Notes under the pieces: model-generated | What the model was told of the DNA's origin: nothing | Database searches by the model: none | The model's input: the letters and a program-made list of their open reading frames with translations, nothing else | Part shown: positions 27,840 to 38,151 of the stretch, in pieces | Numbering within the stretch: position 1 is the first letter of the stretch | Layout: every line of letters starts with the position of its first letter | Source: Glandiceps talaboti | Lineage: Eukaryota; Hemichordata; Enteropneusta; Spengelidae | Length of the DNA stretch: 64,000 nucleotides | Direction: 5' to 3' | Assembly (NCBI RefSeq): GCF_964340395.1 | Contig: NC_135557.1 | Location: 10,410,460-10,474,459 of the forward strand | Position numbers and translations under genes: made by a program

Positions 27840-28817
27840 TTATACCACAGCATTTATTTCGTCTAAACACGTGTTCCTCATATCCCTGTCTGTAATAACG
27901 TATACTATAGGATTTAAAGCACTGTGTAGGGATACGAAAACCACTGCCAGTCGATTTAATGTAGCGTGACGCATGTCAGGATCAGTCGCAGCTAAAATAG
28001 CACAAGGAATATACTGACAGAAGAAAAGGAATGCTAAAATCCCAAATATTTTGGCTAATCTAACTTCTTTCTTCGGTACTGTAGATCTAGTTGGGGGTAG
28101 GATCCTGACCGAGCCTGGCTGATTTGAAAACACAATTATCGGTTTAACTTGAAAACTGTGTTTTCTGACGTAAAGGTAGATGAGCAAATAACATATAACT
28201 GTTACTAGAAAACACAAGTACATGAGACAACCTGCGACATAGAAATACACGGGTGTTGTTTTGTAAGTAATATCTAAGTCGTACATGTCCAAAACCGAAT
28301 TATAAGCCCATTTCGATACTCCACACGCTGTCAGTATATTTGGTAAACAGAGGGAAAGCAGCCACACAATCAATATCTGCAAACAGGATCTCCAGCCTTT
28401 GTAGATTCGGCGAAAGAAATCGATTGATTTTGTAATATGTACATACCGATTGATTGATATTAACGTGTGAAAAAATATTGATGCTAGTAATAAGGGATAA
28501 TACAAGCAAGTATAAACGATCGCGAGGCTGCTTGATAATGGCCATCGTCTCATGATAATACACGTTGCGTAGAGTGGCAAAATAAGTAAACACTGGATTA
28601 AGTCTGAAACAGCTAAATTAGCTGTTACAATTCTCACTTTTGTCCGCAAATTGTTGTGACGTATAACGGTAATTATATACAGTGCATTGGCAATAGTTCC
28701 AATAAAAGACCCCACGTACAAAATGGTTGCTTCAATAATTCTTTCTTCCATGGTCACTGCAATTAGTCGTACATTTGTTGTAGAGTTCTGCTCATTACTT
28801 CCATCATCTGGATCCAT
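27840..28817 (-). CDS. Class A (rhodopsin-like) G-protein-coupled receptor, orphan
   Basis: An intronless ORF of 325 residues starting MDPDDGSNEQNST (N-glycosylation sequon NST) with seven hydrophobic segments. Family marks seen: TM1 Asn in TIANALY, TM2 NLAVSDL (Asp 2.50), NRY replacing D/ERY after TM3, TM4 Trp in VWLLSLCLP, and NPIVY (NPxxY) in TM7 followed by a short helix-8 segment DRDMR. Unusual: no Cys at the usual 3.25 position (the nearest is five residues later), no TM5 Pro, and FFCQYIP where CWxP is typical. The overall look recalls the moody/Tre1/melatonin-receptor-like group, which is inference. It should act at the plasma membrane; the ligand is unknown. The start is the first Met upstream of TM1. 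Confidence 0.9.
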   Translation of the reverse strand: MDPDDGSNEQNSTTNVRLIAVTMEERIIEATILYVGSFIGTIANALYIITVIRHNNLRTKVRIVTANLAVSDLIQCLLILPLYATCIIMRRWPLSSSLAIVYTCLYYPLLLASIFFHTLISINRYVHITKSIDFFRRIYKGWRSCLQILIVWLLSLCLPNILTACGVSKWAYNSVLDMYDLDITYKTTPVYFYVAGCLMYLCFLVTVICYLLIYLYVRKHSFQVKPIIVFSNQPGSVRILPPTRSTVPKKEVRLAKIFGILAFLFFCQYIPCAILAATDPDMRHATLNRLAVVFVSLHSALNPIVYVITDRDMRNTCLDEINAVV

Positions 28818-30717
28818 ACCATCTGAATTTGGAACTGATTCTGCAATTCAAATTGGTGTCTATGTTACCCATGTTAAGATTTTCATGATAATGTTAGTGA
28901 CAATCGTTTCACCAGATACGGTGGTGCAAGGTAAGTGGTTGATTGCCTGGATAGAAGCTACACACAATTTTGCTTTGGAGAGTATTCATTTGATATTAAT
29001 ACCCCATTTGATGTGAAACTTGGAATCCAAACTCAAGGCAACATTAGATTGTTATACTTCGAAGTAAATATAAGTATAAACTACGCATCTTTGGTGACAG
29101 TGGCTTTGATCAGAAAATAATCGTGTTCACGTATTTGGGTAATCGTGTCACTCAGGATAGAATAATCCGTCGAAAAGCTTTTCAATGTAGCTTTCAGTTA
29201 ATGACTAATTTGTTTAATTAATGATTTTCAGTAATTATGCTAAATATGCACTTTTGAAATTCAATATAATTGACTACATACATCAACCATAACAATGCGT
29301 ACAACTTTTAAACAGTTTTGTGATGTAGCGTTTAGTATTAATGACTCATTTGTATAATTAATGATTTTCATTAATTCGGCTGTATCTTTATGCAAACTTC
29401 AATTCAATATAATTTGGTAAATACTTCAAACATATAAATAATCACAAGTACTGAGTGGTTTAATTGGGTAATTTTTTCCCCAATTTTCCGACATTGATTG
29501 GCTTTGTTCTAGACCGTTCAAAGTATTCGGGTTGCTTGTATTGAAAGGTCCATATATTGAAATATATATATCGATAAGTTTCTGTCCAGATCTGAATTTT
29601 ATATTTTACGAAACCAAACGAACTTGAGAGCCATGGAAATTCTCCTCACTGTGGCGTGCATCGCGAAATTGCCGTAAACGAGAATCAAAGTATAGAGCGG
29701 TATCATGCTTACCTTCTGATGCGTACTAGTGATGTTATGACGGTTTGAATTTTGTTTATTATTTGCTATACATATCCCGGCTATGTAGGGGATCGCGAAA
29801 GTCGGAGTGTTCAAAGTCGAGTCAAGCTTTCCTGTATTGAGAATAGGTAGCGGACATTTGAATAACTTTTTCGTCAACTAACTTTCACTGGGACTTCAAA
29901 ATTCACAGATATAGAGCTAAAATTCATTATGTTCAAATGATACCACATTTTTTATGTATGCATGGGTAAATGTACGTATGTCTGTCTGTATGTATGTATG
30001 TATGTATGTATGTATGTATGTATGTATGTACGTATGTATGTATGTATGTCGGATGTATGTGTATCCTTGTAAATTTGAATAATTTGATTTCAAAAGCCAT
30101 TACATCTGTTCAACTACATACATAGATTGATATCACAAAGTACTTTCAGATATCTATAGTTATATAATTCAGGGGTATATCATGTACTAATAGCCTACTA
30201 TAACAAAGATTGTTGCATTCCAGCAATTAGTATGTGTAGGAACAAAAAGCTCAATATTACCCTTACGGAAGGCATTCGGTTTAAATCTGTTTTTTCAAAG
30301 AAATTGTCTGTAAAGAGAACGCTGTGTGTAGCTTCTATCCAGGGGTCCATGACAAAAAACAGCATGTTGGTTGTGATCGGTAACGAAACCTTTGGCAATC
30401 AGTGTCTGAACATAACCTGTTAACGCTGTTTATATACTATCAACATAACAATGCCATAATCTCAACATACAACTACACACTAACACACCAATTACTGAAT
30501 ACAACAATTATCGTTTAGTGAGATGGTCTGTGGATTTTACAACTGGCTATATATATATATCACGCTATATTCCTCAACAGTATACTTCTAAAGCTACAGA
30601 TGCAAACACAATCGGTATCTTAGGCCGGCAGTCATTTTTAATGCTTTGAAAAGAGGAACTTACAACACCATGAAATGTCTGCTATTGATGTTCGCTCACG
30701 TTTGATCTCTTAAATGT
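28818..30717. other. Intergenic region upstream of the GPCR
   Basis: This holds the presumed promoter side of the GPCR. No TATA box or exon could be assigned. A (TATG)n microsatellite lies at about 29983-30050. An exact 21-bp match occurs in opposite orientations at 28946-28966 and 30323-30343. Confidence 0.5.
29983..30056. repeat. (TATG)n microsatellite
   Basis: About 70 bp of TATG tetramers with single ACG and TCGGA interruptions. Confidence 0.95.
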
Positions 30718-31985
30718 ATTAATGATATGATATGATATGTGTTTTATTGTCATATATATACTGATACATGTATAATGAAATGTGCATTGATTTTGCGTGT
30801 AATGAAACATTTACAAAAACAATATTCTGTAGAGGACTCCTAACACGAAATTGATGCGTCAATAGAGAACTTAAATTGATTCATTAAGAGCTAAACAATG
30901 TGCGATTAGAACCTGATTTGATCGAACGGTACCGCTCGCCTGAGCGCATAAGTTGGAATAAATTAAGTGCTGGATGGAAATCGTCTTTTACAATTGACTG
31001 AGCTCTTTTCTTTACTTGAGCGTTGTACAACTCATTAAGAGAAGGAAGTTGGCATCCAATGATGCTACTGGCAGTGTTAACGATTCGATTGAGACGTTTC
31101 CGGTCATCAACTGTGGCATTGCCCCACCAAACGATGATTGACAGTGTCAGAACACTCTCAACCACCGCTCGGTAGAACTTAATCAACAGTCCCTGGCTGA
31201 CACGGAAACTTCTCAATCGTCTTAAGAAGAACAGTATTTTCTGTGCTTTCTTCACAATATGATCAGTATTGATTTCCCATTTCAGATCGGCTGAGAGGTA
31301 AACACCGAGAAACTTAAAATACTGCACTATTTCAACCTCTGAATTGTTGATGACTAGAGGAACAATATCAGATGGATTCCTTCGAAAGTCCACAATAATC
31401 TCTTTGGTCTTTTTGACATTCAGTTCAAGATTGTTTTCAGAGCACCATGTTATGATAGAGTTCACTTCATTACGATATGATGTTTCATCGTTTTTGATTA
31501 ATCCGCCCACGGTGGTGTCATCAGCAAATTTGATGATAAAATTATTATCAGACACAGTAACGCAATCATGGGTAAATAATGAGTATAACATTGGCGACAA
31601 ATTACAACCTTGAGGTGTACCAGTATTAAGAACTAGAGATTTCGAATAATTATTTCCAATTTTAACAACTTGTGATCGATCTAATAAAAAATGTAACACC
31701 CATTTACATATACTAGCAGTAAGTCCCAGCGATATTAGTTTGTCATATAATCTAAAGGGTGAAATTGTATTGAAAGCTGAGCTGTAATCGATGAATAAAA
31801 GTCTGGAATAGTTAGGTATTTTCTGGTCAAGGAAGCTCGTTACATTGAATAATGCTAATGAAATTACATCCTCAACTGATCTGTTCTTTCTATAAGCAAA
31901 TTGGTATGGATCAAGAGACGGTGGGAGTTTAGATTTAGCCTTAATACATGCACTATTAACTATAATATACACAGAGGTGCATTAA
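30718..31985 (-). mobile_element. 5'-truncated LINE (CR1/L2/Rex-like, jockey superfamily)
   Basis: The - strand element ends with AATAAAACACATATCATATC, a (CATAT)n-type short 3' repeat tail and an internal AATAAA. It carries only the RT half of ORF2, so it is 5' truncated within the RT domain, near 31975. Flanking ATTAA-containing sequences on both sides might be a short target-site duplication, but this is weak. Confidence 0.85.
30884..31972 (-). CDS. LINE reverse transcriptase, C-terminal half
   Basis: 362 residues without a stop. RT motifs in order: DPYQFAYRKNRSVEDVI, LLFIDYSSAFNTI (first catalytic Asp), GTPQGCNLSPMLYSLF, FADDTTVGG (active-site FADD), LNVKKTKEIIVDFR and FKFLGVYLS, followed by the post-RT region with WWGN. 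The AYRxNRSVEDA and YSSAFNT phrases are typical of CR1/L2/Rex-type LINEs. Endonuclease and early RT motifs are absent by truncation; the annotated first Met is not a natural start. Confidence 0.92.
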   Translation of the reverse strand: MYIIVNSACIKAKSKLPPSLDPYQFAYRKNRSVEDVISLALFNVTSFLDQKIPNYSRLLFIDYSSAFNTISPFRLYDKLISLGLTASICKWVLHFLLDRSQVVKIGNNYSKSLVLNTGTPQGCNLSPMLYSLFTHDCVTVSDNNFIIKFADDTTVGGLIKNDETSYRNEVNSIITWCSENNLELNVKKTKEIIVDFRRNPSDIVPLVINNSEVEIVQYFKFLGVYLSADLKWEINTDHIVKKAQKILFFLRRLRSFRVSQGLLIKFYRAVVESVLTLSIIVWWGNATVDDRKRLNRIVNTASSIIGCQLPSLNELYNAQVKKRAQSIVKDDFHPALNLFQLMRSGERYRSIKSGSNRTLFSS

Positions 31986-32169
31986 CAACAACATATTTGA
32001 AGTAGTTTCAGCTAAATATTTTGAACTGTTTATTGAAAATCCGCACAGCCATGGCAATAAAAGAAAATTAACATGCAAGTCGTCTAAGATGTCTTCTTAA
32101 AGGAAGACTGTCATATTTAGCTGATAAAACGTGATTCTGATTAGCTAAACCTGAGTTTTCACAAATTTT

Positions 32170-32217
32170 CCTTAACCTTTTGCAATGAATTGAGTTACAA
32201 ACACAGACTTGGTCAAG
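32170..32217. mobile_element. Fragment of foldback family A
   Basis: The segment TTGCAATGAATTGAGTTACA followed by AACACAGACTTGGTCAA matches the right half-arm near the centre of the 360-bp family. Only about 45 bp are left. Confidence 0.6.
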
Positions 32218-32426
32218 TTGGTGGATTTGTTAGTTCGCTGACAGATGTCTCTATGATATCTTTATTATGTTAGATTACATCTTTTGAAGTGAATTTTTAT
32301 TTGTCACTGAAATTATGATACCAACAGATAATTTGAAAACCTAAGACAGGTTCTATAAACGATAACTTCATTTTCCAGATGTATAGATAAAAAAAAGTTC
32401 AAGGTCACGATAAACATGAACATGAT

Positions 32427-32564
32427 CACAAATATACTCTATAGCAGTTCACAAATATACTCTATAGCAGTTCACAGATATACTCTATAGCAGTTCACAA
32501 ATATACTCTATAGCAGTTCACAAATATACTCTATAGCAGTTCACAAATATACTCTATAGCAGTT
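32427..32564. repeat. 23-bp minisatellite, six copies
   Basis: CACAAATATACTCTATAGCA plus GTT is repeated six times with one A-to-G change (third copy). The near identity suggests recent expansion. Confidence 0.97.
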
Positions 32565-33957
32565 CACTACATGTTTAGACAAGATAGAGAACACTCAGCA
32601 ATTCATATATCTCTGTGTGGATCAACCTAGGAATCCGAGTAATATGTAATTCATTACTTTTACTTTCATCTCGATGACAGGAGTTATAACCAATGCGTAT
32701 CATATACAAAGTTAGAAAAATGTACACATTAAATATGTATAACTGAGACACTTAACTGAAATGCGTTCATGCCATTTTGTCTGTCGAGATCACTCCTACT
32801 CTCCCCCAACAAAATAAAAGGGACCAGAAGTGAAAGCAAATGTTTTTTTTTCGTGAGTTTTGATTGTATTTATTTGAATGATAATGAATTGTAAACTAAT
32901 CTGAATGAAACATTTAATGAAAAAAGATCCAATGCAAACTTATCTACAACGTATATGCATAACCGCATTTTAGTCAAATACTGGAAAACAGTGCTTGTTC
33001 GAATTTAATTTGAATTTGGTGAAATAAAATCAAAGAAACAAGAACAACTTACCAAGATATCCTCCAAGCATTATCAGCAATAGGTAAACTTGGTGTCTTC
33101 GATTCAGCGTGTTTACTACACTGCAGCTGTTTCTTAGTTTTTCTCAGTTTTTTTTGTATGGACAGCACGTCTTATAAAAGGCCTATCCACTGAATGCGCG
33201 CGCATTGAGAAAAGAAACTCACGATCACAACTTCATGGACCCTGTTATTTCTGTTCATTGAGTCAAATCTCGGGGTAAAATTAAACTTGGAGATCACGTA
33301 TGACGTACACTTCCATTGAAAAGGTCTTAAAGTTGCTTATGAAATTGACCACAATTCATTGTGTCTATTGGTACGCGAGACAGACAAGTTTTGCGAAATG
33401 TGTAAGAAAGGTAATTCATATAAACAATCCTTATTTATTTTTTACTGGAGAGTTTTACTTGTATTGTGATGACGTAAACGAACAGAAAGAACCAAAGTGT
33501 TATACATGATTTATATCATAGGTCGTGTCCACCTGCGAAATGCAGTTCGGTAAGATTAACATTTTTCACGTTCCTGCAAAAGCTGAGAGTGTGGGACGGC
33601 CAGTGTTAGATCAATCGATCTCAATACGCGAGTTAAATTTTGTTTCATAAACCTATTGTTGGTTTATTGCGTTCCGTAGTCAGCAGGCGTAGGTATTGAT
33701 TGACGAATACAATAACGCGTAATGTGGAATCGGAACTACGTACATTCCAGCAGACGATAACTAAGTGAAAGGGCTAGTAATGTTGACATTTACGCCGCGC
33801 GGAAGATGACAAAATATTGGTGACACATTTAGGTAGGATTCTCATGTTTTTGTTATGATCGGAGACTTTAAACCCATCTGTACATATCGATTATTCAACC
33901 CTTATCCCCGTTGAGCTCGAAAATGGAGTGTAAACTTAATATTTTATGTACATGTAC

Positions 33958-33965
33958 ATACTAGT
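33958..33965. repeat. Target-site duplication, left copy (ATACTAGT)
   Basis: ATACTAGT directly abuts the (GTT)n tail of the LINE and is repeated at 38144-38151 at its other end. Confidence 0.65.
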
Positions 33966-34169
33966 TGTTGTTGTTGTTGTATTTTATTTATTAACGTGTC
34001 CTATGTGGACTTAAAGTATACATTTGTTTATATGATCTGGCACAGTTGTTCATAACACTTGCCACATCCAGCCCCTTGGGCTTATAAGACACAAATCCAA
34101 TTTTTGCAAAATAAATAAATAAATACATAAAGAAAGAAACATTTTTTTTTCAAGTGTGAGGAGTATATC

Positions 34170-37100
34170 TTACAAATTATACATTTTCTCCTTTCTCTTA
34201 TTATAAGCATCAAAGATAAAGTTTGCCAACAGGTCAGGTGTTTTGATCATCAATAGTTCAATCTTATCGATAATTTGAAAAGCACTGAAATCTGGGTATA
34301 AAGCACACACTCTACTAAATAAGGTATCTCTTAAAGAATTATACAGACAGCAATCAAAAAGAAAGTGTTTCTCATCTTCAATTTCTGATCCTAAACAAAA
34401 ATTACAGGTTCTATCCTCCACTGGTAGCTGTTGAAATCTACCTGTTTCTATTTTTAAAGGTAAAATGCCAGTTCTAAACTGAGCGAGAATAGAGCGTTTC
34501 GGTCTTGACAATGGTTGCAGTAAATATTTTTCTGTTTCATATTTTTTCTTGAAAGAAACATAAGTTCTTAACTTGGGTTTTCTACACACATCAGTAAACC
34601 ACTTCCTTTCAAAAGTCTCTTTTAACTTACAAGAGGCATCATCCAAATTTAAAGCTTCAAGATTGAAAAACTTATTTTGTAAATTAATATTTCTGAATAC
34701 ATTAGCTATGTCATAAGACCAATTCTTGTATCTATCTCTTAAATTGTAATCCCACAAAAAGACAGCTTTAGTGATTCTATCATTTGACATCTTAACCACT
34801 CTATTCCAAAATCTGAGAATATTCAGTTTATGTCTTACATTAGATGAAGTCCAACCCATGTCACCATTTATGGCAAGTTTTGGTGCAAATTTATGCACCC
34901 CAAGAAAATATCTTATTGCTCTATTTTGTAAAGATTCACATTTCATATTATCAACATAACCCCATATCCCAGAGCAATAATCTGCAATTGGTATAACACA
35001 AGAGTCGAATAAAGTGGTAAAGGTGCGAAATCTAAAATCCCTGTATTTGTGTATTTTTGAGATTACAGCTCCTAACGCCCTGCCCGCTGCATCACATAGT
35101 GTACCTGCTGTTACATCAAAATTTAAAAATTCGTCCAGTACAACCCCAAGATATTTGTAACTAGGAACCATAACTAATGCTTTATCGTTGTATTGAAAAA
35201 CAAAATTTGTTCTCTCAATATTTGGACCCCTAAAATGTACAATTTGTGTTTTGGCCTCATTAACGACCATACGCCACTTTTGACACCAGTGGGCGAGTAC
35301 TGTGATTGCTCCTTGAAGTTTATCTTCGGAATCTGATACAATCACTATATCATCAGCATAAAGTAGGACACTAATCATCCGATCACCCACTGGAATGCCA
35401 ATGTGAAGGTCATTAATTTCGACTGCTAAATCATTTAAGTATACCGAAAATAAAGTGGGAGAAAGAACATCCCCCTGTCTAACCCCAGAGCTTGTACTGA
35501 ACCATGGAGACAAAAGACCATTGACATTGATACAAGAAAATGGGTTGTGATACATATTCTTAATAGCATTGTAAAAGTTACCATTAATGCCATAGTGAAG
35601 TAACTTATAAAATAGCATATCTCTGTTAACCCAATCAAAGGCTTTTTTCATGTCTACAAATGCAGCAAAAGTTGACAAACCTTGAGCTTTTCTATTTCTA
35701 ATTATGGATGTTAGAACAAATATGTGATCTACACAAGCCCTTGATTTCCTAAAGCCATTTTGTTCATCAACTATTAGATTTTCTGAATCGAGAAATGTCA
35801 CCAATCTATTATTTAGAATACCTGAGAAAAGTTTACTTACAGTGGAGAGAAGACTGACGCCCCTGTAATTTAAAGGGATACGTGGGTCATTATGCAAATT
35901 CTTTGGAATAGGTTTAATAATAGCTTTCCCCCATATGCTTGGCATAATACCCAAACAAAATATATATTGGAATAACCTATGAAGCAATGCTATAGATAAA
36001 TCATTTTTGAACACTTCATTAGGGAGGTTATCTAAACCCACTGCTTTTTTATTCTTTGCATTGTTAACTACTTGATAAACCTCTTCAATTGAAATATCAC
36101 GATTCAGAAAAACATTGTAACTTTGAGAATCAGTACAATCCCTTTCTAGATGAATCTTACTACTCACAGCATGTTGGAAAAAAGCACTGTCAAATGAGTG
36201 AGCCCCTTCCGGTATATTGTAAAGGCCTTCAAAATCAACTTTCCACCTATCTAGAACTGCATCAGTATCATAAACTATAGAACCATCATTATCGTAAACT
36301 TCCATGGGGACATCTTTATTTCTTTTAGGACCCAATTTATTCACATGGTTCCAAAACTCATTTGGGTTATCTGTATTCAAAGTCTCAATGTCATCCATAA
36401 GTTTCCTATAGTGAGACCTTTTCAGCTGTCTATATCGCTGATCAAATAAATGCCTGGAATTAATAAAAGACAGTCTAGCTTTTAATCTTTGTGACTTTGA
36501 GCCTTTACAATGTAGGAAGGATTTTTCTTTCGACCTCATGCTTTTCCACAATGTTGTGAGTTCAGAGTTCCAGAATGGTTTATAACTTTTAGAATACCTT
36601 GAACAAGTAGGGGGGTCTGAATAGTCTAGCAAAGAATCCATTTCTGTAAAAAAGCACTTACAAAATTTGTCATAGATATCATCCACATCCCTTTGAGTGT
36701 TTTTATTACTTTCAAGCAAATCAATTATTTCCAGAGTAGCACGTCTACTTATCTCTGAATCTAAAAAATTTGTGGGAATATTTGAAACATTGTATCTCCT
36801 TTTCTTGTCAGGAGTGGGCTGTGTACTATGACTTTTGTCTTTGCTTTCAGAATGTACATCATAAACTGTAAAAGTGACAGACAATACAGAATGATCTGGT
36901 AAAGCACATTCACCAATGTAACCGTGTAGGTTATACATATCAATCAAGGAAGAAATAGGTTGTACATTAAAATCCTGACAAAAGTCTATACACTCATGAG
37001 GGAAGATAACATAGTCAACAACGGCTTTTCCTCTATGAGAGACTGAAGTAAAATTGTCATTTAGAGGACAGATTCTACCATTTAAAACAGCCATCTTAGA

Positions 37101-37703
37101 ATCTTTTAAGAATTCAATCAAGGTCTCCCCATGTTTGTTTACAAATGTGTCTATATGTACTCTTTTTGGAATGTGATCAATCTCCCCGATAAAGTCATTT
37201 GCTGTTCCAATACGTGCATTAAAATCGCCACAAATAATGATATTATCACTTTGATTATTAACATACATTTGGCAGATTAAATGACTGTAGAAAGAAATAG
37301 CATCTTTACCCCATGTAGAGTTTTCTGGAGAGAGATAACATGTAAATACAATGAACTCATAATGTGTAAACTTATGAACAAATTTTACACCTAAGATACC
37401 ATCAAAAGAGCTATCACAAATAGAAATGTTGTACAATTCAAATAAATCATTTTTTATCAAGAGGCCTACACCACCTGAGGCACGAAAGGCTTTTTTGTGA
37501 ACAAACTTTCTATGAGAACCATACCAACTATAACCTGCAATATCAATGCTATTATGTTGTTTAAGATGCGTTTCACTAAGACTAACAATGTCCGGGTTTT
37601 TACAAAGAATTACTTTCTCAATTAAGTCCTTATTTTTTGTGGTCCAACCATTAATATTCCAATGGAGTATCGTAATGGTGGATCCAAGGGGCTGTCCTGT
37701 TTC
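34170..37703 (-). CDS. LINE ORF2: AP-type endonuclease and reverse transcriptase
   Basis: The frame is open from just after the TGA at 37704-37706 to the stop at 34170. First: endonuclease with TITILHWNINGW (Asn), IVSLSETH (Glu), IIICGDFNARIG, a VVDYVIFP segment and LPDHSVLSV (His). Then RT with NYRGVSLLSTVSKLF, FVDMKKAFDWVNR, SGVRQGDVLSPTLFSVYLNDL, YADDIVIVSD and YKYLGVVLD. Finally a zinc-binding CNFC...HFLFDC motif near the C-terminus. The domain order is that of autonomous non-LTR retrotransposons. The first Met at 37460 would cut off the catalytic N-terminus of the endonuclease, so translation must begin upstream or by coupling with or readthrough from ORF1. Confidence 0.95.
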   Translation of the reverse strand, partial: ETGQPLGSTITILHWNINGWTTKNKDLIEKVILCKNPDIVSLSETHLKQHNSIDIAGYSWYGSHRKFVHKKAFRASGGVGLLIKNDLFELYNISICDSSFDGILGVKFVHKFTHYEFIVFTCYLSPENSTWGKDAISFYSHLICQMYVNNQSDNIIICGDFNARIGTANDFIGEIDHIPKRVHIDTFVNKHGETLIEFLKDSKMAVLNGRICPLNDNFTSVSHRGKAVVDYVIFPHECIDFCQDFNVQPISSLIDMYNLHGYIGECALPDHSVLSVTFTVYDVHSESKDKSHSTQPTPDKKRRYNVSNIPTNFLDSEISRRATLEIIDLLESNKNTQRDVDDIYDKFCKCFFTEMDSLLDYSDPPTCSRYSKSYKPFWNSELTTLWKSMRSKEKSFLHCKGSKSQRLKARLSFINSRHLFDQRYRQLKRSHYRKLMDDIETLNTDNPNEFWNHVNKLGPKRNKDVPMEVYDNDGSIVYDTDAVLDRWKVDFEGLYNIPEGAHSFDSAFFQHAVSSKIHLERDCTDSQSYNVFLNRDISIEEVYQVVNNAKNKKAVGLDNLPNEVFKNDLSIALLHRLFQYIFCLGIMPSIWGKAIIKPIPKNLHNDPRIPLNYRGVSLLSTVSKLFSGILNNRLVTFLDSENLIVDEQNGFRKSRACVDHIFVLTSIIRNRKAQGLSTFAAFVDMKKAFDWVNRDMLFYKLLHYGINGNFYNAIKNMYHNPFSCINVNGLLSPWFSTSSGVRQGDVLSPTLFSVYLNDLAVEINDLHIGIPVGDRMISVLLYADDIVIVSDSEDKLQGAITVLAHWCQKWRMVVNEAKTQIVHFRGPNIERTNFVFQYNDKALVMVPSYKYLGVVLDEFLNFDVTAGTLCDAAGRALGAVISKIHKYRDFRFRTFTTLFDSCVIPIADYCSGIWGYVDNMKCESLQNRAIRYFLGVHKFAPKLAINGDMGWTSSNVRHKLNILRFWNRVVKMSNDRITKAVFLWDYNLRDRYKNWSYDIANVFRNINLQNKFFNLEALNLDDASCKLKETFERKWFTDVCRKPKLRTYVSFKKKYETEKYLLQPLSRPKRSILAQFRTGILPLKIETGRFQQLPVEDRTCNFCLGSEIEDEKHFLFDCCLYNSLRDTLFSRVCALYPDFSAFQIIDKIELLMIKTPDLLANFIFDAYNKRKEKMYNL

Positions 37704-38143
37704 TCACCCTTCTCTGCTCATATCCGCTCTGCCTCTATCTTCACCTTTGATAAGTCGCCCACTGCCAGAGAATTTGTACTGATCTCCATTCGGCAGGTCC
37801 TTCAGAATGGCTCTCATGTTTAGTTCAATTAGCCGCTCAGCATGGGACTTACACGAATGTATATATACTCGGTCAAAGCCGTCGGCGTCTTTCAACATGG
37901 ATTTCGCCCGTAGGACCTTCACTTTAGTCGCTAAGTCTGCGAATTCAACCTTCACTACGCCTGGACGATTATTTCGAGGACGCATTCTACAACAATGGTC
38001 AATCTGAACATCAGGAAGTTCAAGTCCGGAGTGAATTAGCTGCGCCACCTTCATATCAAGGTCTTCTTCGTCGCCGTCCGCGTCCAAGTTCACAACGATG
38101 ATTGAACGGTTTGGGTCAAAGGTCGTCTTGTCGTTTTTACGTG
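37704..38143 (-). CDS. LINE ORF1, 3' part (RRM-like nucleic-acid-binding protein)
   Basis: The frame is open from the 5' truncation point to a TGA at 37704-37706. It contains DPNRSIIVVNLDAD, HCCRMRPRNNRPGVVKVEF, VYIHSCKSHAERLIELNMRA and LPNGDQYKFSGSGRLIK, phrases recurrent in ORF1 of invertebrate LINEs with RRM/transposase-22-like folds. The N-terminus is lost. It lies in exactly the same reading frame as ORF2, with only the TGA between them. Confidence 0.8.
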
Positions 38144-38151
38144 ATACTAGT
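38144..38151. repeat. Target-site duplication, right copy (ATACTAGT)
   Basis: Matches 33958-33965 and marks the 5' truncation end of the LINE. Confidence 0.65.

Larger units (their letters stand above)
31986..33957. other. Intergenic between the two LINEs
   Basis: It includes a fragment of foldback family A (about 32170-32217), a 23-bp minisatellite (32427-32564) and a CpG-containing stretch around 33180-33840 with no assignable exon. Confidence 0.5.
33966..38143 (-). mobile_element. Two-ORF LINE, 5'-truncated, with intact ORF2 and target-site duplication
   Basis: On the - strand the element runs from the cut ORF1 at 38143 through ORF2 to a 3' UTR with AATAAATAAATAAATA-like runs and a terminal AATAAAATAC plus (AAC)n tail. 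It is flanked by ATACTAGT direct repeats. ORF2 is free of stops over 1,177 codons, so insertion was probably recent. The clade is not assigned: endonuclease of AP type, YADD RT and a C-terminal CCHC-like domain. Confidence 0.9.

Noticed and set aside
28687-29120. + strand ORFs antisense to and upstream of the GPCR
   Set aside because: Mostly antisense of the GPCR N-terminus; no recognisable domain.
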